A stretch of DNA of 48,704 nucleotides from Dysosmobacter sp. (GTDB taxonomy: Bacteria; Bacillota; Clostridia; Oscillospirales; Oscillospiraceae), in assembly GCA_026169195.1 (NCBI GenBank), contig JAPFEH010000005.1:72837-121540 (forward strand), written 5' to 3'. This document shows, piece by piece, positions 33,238 through 40,515 of the stretch; positions within the stretch are counted from its first letter, which is position 1, and every line of letters begins with the position of its first letter. A model generated the notes under the pieces. It made no database searches and was not told where the DNA came from. It saw only the letters and a program-made list of their open reading frames with translations. A program made the position numbers and the translations under genes.

Positions 33238-34590
33238 ATGAAACGAGAAAGCTTCCAATCCCGTTTGGGATTCCTGCTGGTGAGCGCAGGATGCGCCATC
33301 GGCATCGGCAACGTCTGGAAATTCCCTTATGTCACCGGACAAAACGGCGGCGGCGTGTTCGTCCTGTTTTACCTGCTGTTTCTGACCATCATGGGTGTTC
33401 CCATCCTTACCATGGAACTGGCAGTGGGACGTTCCAGCCGCAAGAGTGTCATTCAAGCCTTCCACACTCTGGAGCCGGCAGGCAGCAAATGGCACATTCA
33501 CGGCTGGGTGGCCATTGCCGGCAACTACATTCTGCTGATGTACTACACCACCGTCTGCGGCTGGATGTTCGGCTATTTCTTCAAATTTCTGGCCGGTGTG
33601 TTCAGCGGTCTGGACAATGCCTCTATCAACAATGTGTTCACCTCCATGCTGGCTTCCCCCGCAGAAATGACAGGCTGGATGGTGCTCAGTCTGGTGCTCG
33701 GCGTGCTGGTGTGCAGCATCGGACTGCAAAACGGTCTGGAGCGGATCACCAAGGTCATGATGCTGGGACTTCTGGGTCTGATCGTCGTTCTGGCGATCCA
33801 CAGCCTGACTCTGGAAGGCGCGTTGGAGGGCGTGAAGTTCTACCTGCTGCCGGACTTTGAACGGGCCATGGACGTCGGTCTTTTCAACGTGATCGTAGCT
33901 GCCATGAATCAGGCCTTCTTCACCCTCAGCCTCGGCATGGCCGGTATGCAGATCTTCGGCAGCTACATGAGCAAGGACCATACCCTTACCAGTGAGTCCA
34001 TCCGGATCTGCCTGCTGGATACGTTTGTGGCGCTGATGGCAGGTCTGATTATTTTCCCCGCCTGCTTCAGCTTCGGCGTAGAGCCCAACGTCGGTCCTCC
34101 GCTGATTTTTGAAACCCTGCCCAACATTTTTGCCAACATGGCAGGCGGCCGCATCTGGGGCGCGCTGTTCTTCCTGTTTATGACCTTTGCCAGCTTTTCC
34201 ACGGTCACGGCCGTCTTCGAAAATCTTCTGGCCTCCTGCCGGGATACGTTCGGCTGGAGCCGCAAAAAATCCGCTCTGCTCAACGGCCTGTTCCTGCTGG
34301 TTGCCTGTATGCCCTGCGTACTCGGTTACAACGTCTGGAGCGGTGTCTCTTTGATCCGCGGCATGAACATCATGGACTCGGAGGACTTTTTGGTCTCCAA
34401 CCTGATCCTGCCGGGCGGCTCCCTGATTTTCCTGCTGTTCTGCGTGACCAAGTGGGGCTGGGGCTTCGACAAGTATCTGGAGGAGGTCAATACCGGAACA
34501 GGCATCCGGATGTCCAGAAAATTCAAGCCGTTCTTCCAGTTCGTGCTGCCGGTTTTGATTTTGCTGATCCTGATTCTGGGACTGGTCTGA
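33238..34590 (+). CDS. Sodium-dependent transporter, NSS (SNF) family
   Basis: A 450-residue LeuT-fold symporter that couples sodium to uptake of an amino acid or related amine. Family features are the first helix GFLLVSAGCAIGIGNVWKFPY with the unwound Gly-rich turn, then NGGGVFVLFYLLFL, AFFTLSLGMAGMQIFGSY and FASFSTVTAVFENLLAS. About eleven membrane segments fit prokaryotic NSS proteins. The ATG follows AAAAGGAGAGCCCTTCC. The substrate cannot be told. Clostridial relatives are often near tryptophanase-type genes, but nothing like that adjoins here. Confidence 0.93.
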   Translation: MKRESFQSRLGFLLVSAGCAIGIGNVWKFPYVTGQNGGGVFVLFYLLFLTIMGVPILTMELAVGRSSRKSVIQAFHTLEPAGSKWHIHGWVAIAGNYILLMYYTTVCGWMFGYFFKFLAGVFSGLDNASINNVFTSMLASPAEMTGWMVLSLVLGVLVCSIGLQNGLERITKVMMLGLLGLIVVLAIHSLTLEGALEGVKFYLLPDFERAMDVGLFNVIVAAMNQAFFTLSLGMAGMQIFGSYMSKDHTLTSESIRICLLDTFVALMAGLIIFPACFSFGVEPNVGPPLIFETLPNIFANMAGGRIWGALFFLFMTFASFSTVTAVFENLLASCRDTFGWSRKKSALLNGLFLLVACMPCVLGYNVWSGVSLIRGMNIMDSEDFLVSNLILPGGSLIFLLFCVTKWGWGFDKYLEEVNTGTGIRMSRKFKPFFQFVLPVLILLILILGLV

Positions 34591-34629
34591 TCCCCGCCTG
34601 AACACACCGTTCATCAACCTGTTATAAGA

Positions 34630-34661
34630 AAAAGGAACGTCCCGTCGGGACGTTCCTTTTT
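34630..34661. terminator. Terminator of the sodium symporter gene
   Basis: A perfect 14-base-pair stem AAAAGGAACGTCCC/GGGACGTTCCTTTT with a three-base loop and T tail. It lies between convergent genes and may serve both strands. Confidence 0.85.
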
Positions 34662-34755
34662 GTTTCCATCAGACAAATTTTTGCTGCTTTCTCCGGAAAA
34701 GCGCTGCGGAAACAGCGGCTTCCTCCACAGGAAACCCCACTCTGTCTCCAAACCG

Positions 34756-35625
34756 TTACAGACCCCGCCAAGACTCCGGACGCAGGCGGCTGAGATCCTG
34801 CTCAGCCCGGTCGATCTCCGCCAGCATAGCCGGCTGATCGCCGTTCAAGGTGCCCTTCAGCACCAGATAGTTGCTGGCATGGTTCATGCGGAACACGCTG
34901 CCCGGACTGTCCAGATTTTCCACCAGAAGACGTGTCTCCTGCAGCACCTGCGGCTGGGTCAGCAAGCGGAAGCTCCCCTCCCGCACCCAATCGTACAGCG
35001 GAGTCTCCGGTTCCACCATCAGCGTCAGCATTCCGATATATTCCGGATTCATGGCGTTAAACGCTCTGGCGGTCTCCACGGCATGCTGCTCCAGAAGCTC
35101 CGGTCCGCCAAGCCCTGTGATGGCAGTGACGGACAACGCGATGCCGTTGCAGCGGATCTTCTGCCCCATTTCCACAATGGCTGCCGCCGGATGGCCCTTG
35201 CGCATCAGCTTCAGCACCTCGTCGCTGCCGGACTCCAATCCCATATAGACCATGGTAAGGCCCTTTGCACGAAGCGTCTGCAATTCCTCATCGGTGCGGA
35301 TACGGATAGAGGAGGGGGAGGCATAGCTGGTGACCCGCTGGCATTCCGGAAACAATTCCCGAATGGTATCCAGAATCACATAAAGTTCCGATGCCTTCCG
35401 CACCAGCGCGTCTCCGTCTGCCAGAAACACCTTGTCCACATGGCGGTAACGCGCGCGTGCCATCTGGAAATCCTCCAGAATTTCCTCCAAGGGCCGCAGG
35501 GCGAACCGTTTTTCCTTATACATGCTGCAAAAGGCACAGGTGTTATGGCTGCACCCGTAAGTCACCTGAACGATCAGGCTGTATGCCTCAGAGGGCGGAC
35601 GATAAACAGATCCGTAATATCTCAT
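34756..35625 (-). CDS. Radical SAM protein with CX4CX2C cluster motif
   Basis: A 289-residue radical SAM protein. The iron-sulphur Cys residues are C25, C30 and C33 in TYGCSHNTCAFCSMYK, a CX4CX2C spacing rather than the usual CX3CX2C. Other radical SAM blocks are DKVFLADGDAL, RVTSYASPSSIR, YMGLESGSDEVL and ITGLGGPEL. The C-terminal part contains no further cluster. The reaction is unknown. Its ATG overlaps the aminotransferase stop (ATGA), and a ribosome site GGAGG lies ten bases upstream within that gene; a much longer in-frame reading upstream is antisense noise. It seems co-transcribed with the aminotransferase. Confidence 0.87.
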   Translation of the reverse strand: MRYYGSVYRPPSEAYSLIVQVTYGCSHNTCAFCSMYKEKRFALRPLEEILEDFQMARARYRHVDKVFLADGDALVRKASELYVILDTIRELFPECQRVTSYASPSSIRIRTDEELQTLRAKGLTMVYMGLESGSDEVLKLMRKGHPAAAIVEMGQKIRCNGIALSVTAITGLGGPELLEQHAVETARAFNAMNPEYIGMLTLMVEPETPLYDWVREGSFRLLTQPQVLQETRLLVENLDSPGSVFRMNHASNYLVLKGTLNGDQPAMLAEIDRAEQDLSRLRPESWRGL

Positions 35626-36893
35626 ACGCCCAATGCCTCCAGCGCAGACAGCTTCAGGCATACGCACAGCACAGCAATGGCCTCCCGCAGCTCCTCCACC
35701 GGCGGCAGAGACGGGGCAATGCGGATATTGCTGTCCTTGGGGTCCTTCCCATACGGGAACGTGGCGCCGGCGCCGGTCATGGTAACCCCCGCCTCCCTGC
35801 ACAGCTCCAAAGTCCGTTTGGCAGTTCCGGGCATCGCATCCAGAGAAATAAAGTAGCCGCCCTTGGGATACTTCCAATCCGCGATCTCCAGAGGCGCGAT
35901 CTCCCGTTCCAGCGTCTCTGTTACACAGCGGAACTTGGGCGCCATGATCTTCGCCCGCTCACGCATCATCTCCAGCATGTGGGCCTTGTTCTGCAAAAAC
36001 AGAACCTGCCGCTGCTGATTGACCTTGTCAAATCCGATGGTCTGGATGTCAATGAGTTTCTTCATATAAGCCATGTTCCCCTCAGAGCAGGCAAAACAGG
36101 CGATGCCGGCGCCGGGCATGGTAATTTTGGAAGTTGAGAAAAATTCAAAAACCATGTCGGCATTGCCATTTTCCTCACACAGGGACAGCATATCCGGGAA
36201 AGGCGTGAAGGGCCCCTCAAATTCATGGATGCAGTACGCATTGTCCCACATGATGAGGAAGTCCGGCGCGGCAGGCTTCAAAGCCGCCATGCGGCGAATG
36301 ACCGCATCGGAGAAGATGATCCCTTCGGGGTTGGAAAACTTCGGCACACACCAGATTCCCTTGACCGCAGGGTCCTGCACGGCGGCTTCCACCGCGTCCA
36401 TATCGGGGCCTTCCTCCGTCATGGGGATGGAAAGCAGTTCAAACCCGAATGTCTCCGTGACCTTGAAATGCCGGTCATAGCCCGGCACAGGACACAGCCA
36501 CTTCACACGCTCCTCTTTGCACCAAGGTCTCGGACTATGCAGCAGGCCGTGGGTATAGGCCTTGCTGATGGTGTCATACATCAGCTGCAGGCTGGAATTG
36601 CCCCCCACAAAGACCTGCTCAGGCCGGCACCCCAGCACCTCTGCGAACAGCCGTCTTGCCGCAGGAATCCCCGCCAGCTCGCCGTAAGTCCGAACGTCAA
36701 TCCCGTCGGTAACATAGTCAGCCGGATCCCGCATCAACTCAAAGAGGCCGTTGGCCTGATCGATCTGCTCTTTGCTGGGCTTGCCCCGCGCCATATTCAG
36801 GTTCAGGTTCTTCTCCTTCAGGGCACGATATTCTTGCTGTACGCGGGTATACTCCGCTTTGCGCTCCTCGGCATTCATCCGGGCATACGTCAT
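35622..36893 (-). CDS. Aspartate-type aminotransferase, PF12897 (MocR-like) subfamily
   Basis: A 423-residue pyridoxal-phosphate enzyme of the Asp_aminotransf (PF12897) group, which includes clostridial and actinobacterial aspartate aminotransferases. Features: the N-terminal LNLNMARGKPSKEQ, VFVGGNSSLQLMYDT, VPKFSNPEGIIFSD, IMWDNAYCIHEF (cofactor Asp), and EFFSTSKITMPGAG with the Schiff-base Lys. The end is GATFPYGKDPKDSNIRIAPS. The ATG at 36893 follows AAAGGATGGCCTATC. The gene shares four bases with the radical SAM gene downstream. Confidence 0.92.
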   Translation of the reverse strand: MTYARMNAEERKAEYTRVQQEYRALKEKNLNLNMARGKPSKEQIDQANGLFELMRDPADYVTDGIDVRTYGELAGIPAARRLFAEVLGCRPEQVFVGGNSSLQLMYDTISKAYTHGLLHSPRPWCKEERVKWLCPVPGYDRHFKVTETFGFELLSIPMTEEGPDMDAVEAAVQDPAVKGIWCVPKFSNPEGIIFSDAVIRRMAALKPAAPDFLIMWDNAYCIHEFEGPFTPFPDMLSLCEENGNADMVFEFFSTSKITMPGAGIACFACSEGNMAYMKKLIDIQTIGFDKVNQQRQVLFLQNKAHMLEMMRERAKIMAPKFRCVTETLEREIAPLEIADWKYPKGGYFISLDAMPGTAKRTLELCREAGVTMTGAGATFPYGKDPKDSNIRIAPSLPPVEELREAIAVLCVCLKLSALEALGV

Positions 36894-36968
36894 GATAGGC
36901 CATCCTTTCCCTCCGGCATGTCAAACAGCGTCATGCTGTGATCCGCCGGAAATCATGCTGTTAATCTC

Positions 36969-36996
36969 AAAATTGCTATACAAAAATCGCTATACA
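36969..36996. repeat. Tandem 14-base repeat before the aspartate-type aminotransferase gene
   Basis: Two adjacent copies of AAAATYGCTATACA (36969-36982 and 36983-36996), differing at one base. They lie between the promoter and the start codon, in the 5' leader or just below the transcription start. They may be binding sites for a regulator. Confidence 0.6.
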
Positions 36997-37003
36997 GGTT
37001 TAC

Positions 37004-37033
37004 AGTATACCTTATTTCTCATGTAACTGACAA
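37004..37033 (-). promoter_or_regulatory. Promoter of the aspartate-type aminotransferase operon
   Basis: TTGTCA (37033-37028), 18 bases, TATACT (37009-37004) on the minus strand. The -10 lies in an imperfect palindrome GGTATAC-T-GTAAACC (36998-37012). Confidence 0.6.
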
Positions 37034-37062
37034 GATGTGTTTCACTGGCAAATTTCACAAAA

Positions 37063-37102
37063 CACCATACCCCCGCTGTGTGCCAGCGGGGGTGTATGGA
37101 AA
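37063..37102 (-). terminator. Terminator of the cysteine-rich protein gene
   Basis: Imperfect long hairpin with CCCCCGCTG/CAGCGGGGG core and CATAC flanks, followed on the minus strand by a GTTTTG stretch, about 25 bases after the stop. Confidence 0.65.
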
Positions 37103-37126
37103 TACATTTAGCTATGGACGCAGCAC

Positions 37127-37468
37127 TCATGTGCCGCAGCTGCAGGTCGTTCCGCCTGTCTCAGCACAGGCGATGGCAGGTTCCCGCTGTCCCGTTGTTA
37201 CACCGAAGCGGACCGGAACCGTCACGCAGACCCGCTGGGTAATGGTAACCGTACACGCCGTTCCGTCTGCCGCTGTTTCACAGCAGACCCGCGGCGCTCC
37301 CTGACAGGCAACTACCGCCGTGCCCACCACGGCCGTCGGAGCCAGCTCCAGCTGCTGGATCACATCCACGCACTGTGTTACGACCTTATTGCATCCGCCC
37401 ACAGGACAGCTCTCCTCCCCTTGATAGGGCAACATCGGCTCGTGCTCATAGGCTTCATTGATTCTCAA
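37127..37468 (-). CDS. Cysteine-rich small protein, perhaps spore-surface
   Basis: A 113-residue protein with 11 Cys residues in the last 95 positions: CPVGGCNKVVTQCVDVIQQ, VVACQGAPRVCCET, ITQRVCVTVPVRFGVTTG and a CSCGT end. The layout (Cys-rich, beta-prone, VTQ...V and QRVCVTVPVRFG) resembles clostridial proteins related to spore coat or exosporium assembly, but I do not recognise a named family. The start is uncertain: TTG at 37468 has GAGGG seven bases upstream, whereas the inner ATG at 37435 has no ribosome site. It lies about 80 bases after the hydrolase gene on the same strand. Confidence 0.6.
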   Translation of the reverse strand: MRINEAYEHEPMLPYQGEESCPVGGCNKVVTQCVDVIQQLELAPTAVVGTAVVACQGAPRVCCETAADGTACTVTITQRVCVTVPVRFGVTTGQREPAIACAETGGTTCSCGT

Positions 37469-37547
37469 AAAGGATCCCTCATTTCCAGGAAATTGTATCC
37501 ACGCGGATACGCTCCATTCTATGCGATCCCCGCTTTGAGTGTCCCTG

Positions 37548-38171
37548 TCAAAAAACGCCTTCCCGCTTCCAGAAGATTTCCGCAGCCCGGGCCAAAGCCT
37601 CCGGCGCTTCTGTATTGACCGTATGCCCGCTGCCGCCGATCCAATGCAGCTCCGCCGGAAGCCTGTCTGCAAGCTCCCGTGCCGCCCGCCGGTTGGCCCG
37701 GTCCCGTTCCCCGCACACGATCAGCGCCGGACATTTCAGCGTCCCAAGCATCTCGCTCAAATCCAGCTTCTCCATAGAACCGCTCAGCCGCAGCATTGCC
37801 CGTTTCGTAAGCCCGCTCTCCCGAAACGCACGCTCCGGCAGCAGATGAAACACGGCATTTTGAAGCCGCAGCAACCCCGTTGGCGTCCGGTATTGAGGGG
37901 CGATCAGCAGCAGAGACGCCGTCTTTTCGGGATGGTGCAGCGCATAGTCCAAAGCCAGTACCGCCCCCAGAGAAAGTCCGCCGAGATGCACCGGCCCGCA
38001 GCAGGCCTCGCAGATCTGGCACACAGTCTGATAGAGCCGGTCATACACAGGCTCCGGACAATCTGCGAACAGATCCGGACAAAGAATATTCGCTCCATTC
38101 GGAAGCATTTCCAGCATACCCTTCCACGATTCCGGTCCCTGCCCCAAACCATGCAGCAAAATTCTCTCCAA
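37548..38171 (-). CDS. Alpha/beta hydrolase
   Basis: A 207-residue alpha/beta-fold hydrolase, short and without a signal peptide. The nucleophile elbow is HLGGLSLGAVLALD (Ser in GLSLG), the acid is probably Asp in IVCGERDRAN, and the His lies in GGSGHTVNTEAPEAL. The oxyanion region is LHGLGQGPESW near the start. Substrate unknown: esters, peptides or menaquinone-pathway intermediates are possible. The start is TTG at 38171 behind AAGGGGTGATACC; no in-frame ATG would keep the LHGLGQ strand. Confidence 0.85.
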   Translation of the reverse strand: MERILLHGLGQGPESWKGMLEMLPNGANILCPDLFADCPEPVYDRLYQTVCQICEACCGPVHLGGLSLGAVLALDYALHHPEKTASLLLIAPQYRTPTGLLRLQNAVFHLLPERAFRESGLTKRAMLRLSGSMEKLDLSEMLGTLKCPALIVCGERDRANRRAARELADRLPAELHWIGGSGHTVNTEAPEALARAAEIFWKREGVF

Positions 38172-38423
38172 GGTATCACCCCTTCCTATGATTTTTCAGT
38201 ATACCATACCTCGACTTTTTTGCAAAGAAGTCCTATGTTCATACGCAAGGCGGCCTGCAAACCATGTCCGCCAATAAAACCGCGCAGCATGATGCAGCGC
38301 CCGAGCCTCCCTGTTTTCCGCCCCCAGAGTCGGGTTCTTCCTATAGAGAACCTTCCGCGTACACCCTGCGCCTCCGTTTTTTTGAAATTTTTCGTTTTTT
38401 CCTTGTTAAAAAGCAAACGTTCA
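38172..38423. other. Intergenic region before the transketolase promoter, no gene seen
   Basis: No supported gene. The left part should hold the promoter of the minus-strand hydrolase gene (a TATACC-like element near 38204). The right part has T runs just upstream of the transketolase promoter. Confidence 0.4.
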
Positions 38424-38453
38424 TTGACTATTCAGGTCCTTCTGCTGTAAAAT
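38424..38453 (+). promoter_or_regulatory. Promoter of the transketolase operon
   Basis: TTGACT (38424-38429), 18 bases, TAAAAT (38448-38453). The expected start near 38460 leaves a leader of about 158 bases. Confidence 0.65.
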
Positions 38454-38459
38454 ACAGTA

Positions 38460-38600
38460 AAGATGCACAAACGCGTGGCAAACGATTACCTTTGTTTGTG
38501 TGTCCCTACACAGTCTCCCCCTGTTTTCGCAGGAGGCCAGTTGTATTCCATGATTCAGCGCTCCGCTCCCCTGCGGAGCACCGCGCTCATTTTTTAAAGG
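38460..38600 (+). promoter_or_regulatory. Structured leader with intrinsic terminator before the split transketolase
   Basis: The leader begins with a CACAAAC/GTTTGTG pairing (38466-38507 region) and ends in a terminator-like hairpin: GCTCCGC/GCGGAGC with outer AGCG/CGCT, followed by ATTTTTT at 38590-38595. It also holds a 44-codon frame (38463-38597, MHKRVANDYL...ALIF) that stops within the T run. Attenuation of the operon is plausible. No known riboswitch class is recognised. Confidence 0.45.
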
Positions 38601-38617
38601 AAAGGAAGACACACCCC

Positions 38618-39451
38618 ATGAACGAAAAAAACCTGAAAGTTCTGGCGGCCGAGATCCGACTGGAGACGCTGAAAGTCATCCACTCCCGCGGTTTCGGTCA
38701 TGTGGGCGGCTCCATGGATCTGGCAGACCTGATGGCCGTTCTGTACGGCGAGGTCATGAAGTTCGACCCCAAGAACCCCCGCTGGGAGGATCGTGACTGG
38801 CTGGTTCTCAGCAAAGGTCATGCCGGCCCTGTGGCATATGCCACCTTCGGCCTCATGGGCTACTATCCCATGGAAGAAGCCTATACGCTGAATCAGCCCG
38901 GCACCAAGTTTCCCAGCCACACCGACCGCAAGCTGACTCCCGGCGTGGATCTGACCACAGGGTCTCTGGGACAGGGCGTTTCCACCGCCACCGGCGCGGC
39001 ACTGGGTAATAAAATCGATGGCCGTAACAACCATGTCTTCTGTGTCATCGGTGACGGCGAGGCCGATGAAGGTCAGGTCTGGGAAGGCCTCCACTTTGCC
39101 TATGCCCACAAGCTGGACAATATCATCTACATCATTGATAACAACGGTTATCAGCTGGACGGCCCGACCGACGATATTCTGGCTCACGGCAGCCTTGCCA
39201 AGAAGGCAGAGGCTTTCGGTTTGTACACGCAGGAGATCGACGGTCACGACGTAAAGGCCATTTATGATGCCATCCAGAACGCTTATGCCAAGAAGGGCGT
39301 GCCCAGCTGCATCGTGCTGGATACCTGCAAGGGCAAGGGCGCTACCTTCGCCGAGCCCAAGCATGACCACTCCTCTCAGCCCAGCGAGGAGCAGTGGGCA
39401 GAGGCACTGGCCGCAGCCGAAAAGGCTCTGGAAGACGCCAAAAACGCTTAA
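38618..39451 (+). CDS. Transketolase, N-terminal (thiamine-binding) subunit
   Basis: A 277-residue protein equal to the first half of transketolase, which moves two-carbon units between sugar phosphates. It carries the cofactor motif GDGEADEGQVWEGLHFA ... IDNNGYQLDG (GDG to NN), the active-site His in HSRGFGHVGGSMD, and LSKGHAGPVAYA. The ATG at 38618 follows AAGGAAGAC; the longer in-frame frame is not supported. The C-terminal subunit follows after 15 bases, the usual split in anaerobes. Confidence 0.94.
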   Translation: MNEKNLKVLAAEIRLETLKVIHSRGFGHVGGSMDLADLMAVLYGEVMKFDPKNPRWEDRDWLVLSKGHAGPVAYATFGLMGYYPMEEAYTLNQPGTKFPSHTDRKLTPGVDLTTGSLGQGVSTATGAALGNKIDGRNNHVFCVIGDGEADEGQVWEGLHFAYAHKLDNIIYIIDNNGYQLDGPTDDILAHGSLAKKAEAFGLYTQEIDGHDVKAIYDAIQNAYAKKGVPSCIVLDTCKGKGATFAEPKHDHSSQPSEEQWAEALAAAEKALEDAKNA

Positions 39452-39466
39452 AGGAGGGAAAGAACG

Positions 39467-40438
39467 ATGAACGTGAAACTGATTGGTGAACACAAGAAGG
39501 ACTCCCGGGCCTGCCGGGACGGTCTCGCTCTGACCCTGAACGAGATGATGGCAGAGGACAAGTCCATCTGCTACGTGGACTGTGACCTGATGGGCTGCAT
39601 CAACACGAAGCAGCTGATGAAGAATTATCCCGACCGCGCTTTTGAAGCCGGTATCGCCGAAGCCAACGGCGCCGGCGTGGCTGCGGGCCTTGCCGCCACC
39701 GGCAAGAAGGTGTTCTATCATTCCTTCGGCACCTTCTCCTCCCGCCGCTGCTACGATCAGATCTATATGTCCGCCGCCTATGCCGGCCTGAGCGTCCGCG
39801 TTCTGGGCAGCGACGCCGGCGTGACCGCGGCCTTCAACGGCGGCACTCATATGCCTCTGGAGGATGCCGCCATGTATTTGAGCATCCCCGAGACCACTGT
39901 GCTGGACCCTGCCGACTACGATCAGCTGGCCAGCATCACCCGCCAGCTGGCAAATGTGGAGGGCGTTTCCTACACCCGTTTTGTCCGCAAGGGGATCATT
40001 CAGGTTTACGGTGAAGGCTCTGAATTCGAGATCGGCAAGGGCGTTGTCCTGCACGAGAGCGAGAATGACGCTGCCACCATCATCACCTCCGGCATCATGG
40101 TGGACGAAAGCCTGAAAGCCTATGAAGCGCTGCAGGCCGAAGGCATCCATGTCCGTGTCATTGACATGTTCACATGGAAGCCTCTGGACGAGGAGCTGGT
40201 CATCAAGGCCGCCAAGGAGACCGGCGCCATCGTTACCGCCGAGAACCACAATGTCACCTGCGGTCTGGGCAGCGTGGTTGCCAACTGTCTGGCAAAGAAC
40301 TGCCCCACCGTGCAGGAATTTGTGGGCGTGCAGGATCTGTTCGGTCAGGTGGGTCCTCAGGATTATCTGATGGACACCTATGGCCTGCGTGCCGCCAACA
40401 TCGTGGAGGCCGTCAAAAAGGCCGTGGCCCGCAAGTAA
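39467..40438 (+). CDS. Transketolase, C-terminal subunit
   Basis: A 323-residue protein equal to the pyrimidine-binding and C-terminal domains of transketolase. The catalytic Glu is in FEAGIAEANGAGVAAGLA; SFGTFSSRRCYDQIYM and SDAGVTAAFNGGTHMP follow, and the C-terminal domain has VIDMFTWKPLDEEL and VTAENHNVTCGLGS. It forms the active enzyme with the N-terminal subunit just upstream. AAAGGAGGGAAAGAACG precedes the ATG. Family members can also be sulfopropanediol or other non-classical transketolases, so the exact sugar is not fixed. Confidence 0.94.
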   Translation: MNVKLIGEHKKDSRACRDGLALTLNEMMAEDKSICYVDCDLMGCINTKQLMKNYPDRAFEAGIAEANGAGVAAGLAATGKKVFYHSFGTFSSRRCYDQIYMSAAYAGLSVRVLGSDAGVTAAFNGGTHMPLEDAAMYLSIPETTVLDPADYDQLASITRQLANVEGVSYTRFVRKGIIQVYGEGSEFEIGKGVVLHESENDAATIITSGIMVDESLKAYEALQAEGIHVRVIDMFTWKPLDEELVIKAAKETGAIVTAENHNVTCGLGSVVANCLAKNCPTVQEFVGVQDLFGQVGPQDYLMDTYGLRAANIVEAVKKAVARK

Positions 40439-40452
40439 GCATTTGTTGACCC

Positions 40453-40477
40453 CTGACCCGGCGTATTGCCGGGTCAG
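40453..40477 (+). terminator. Hairpin between transketolase and dehydrogenase genes
   Basis: Arms CTGACCCGGC and GCCGGGTCAG with a five-base loop. A T run occurs only about ten bases later (40488 on), so this may end part of the transcripts or stabilise the upstream message. Confidence 0.45.
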
Positions 40478-40515
40478 CGTCAGATAATTTTTTATTCAAA
40501 GGAGAGTTGATTCCA

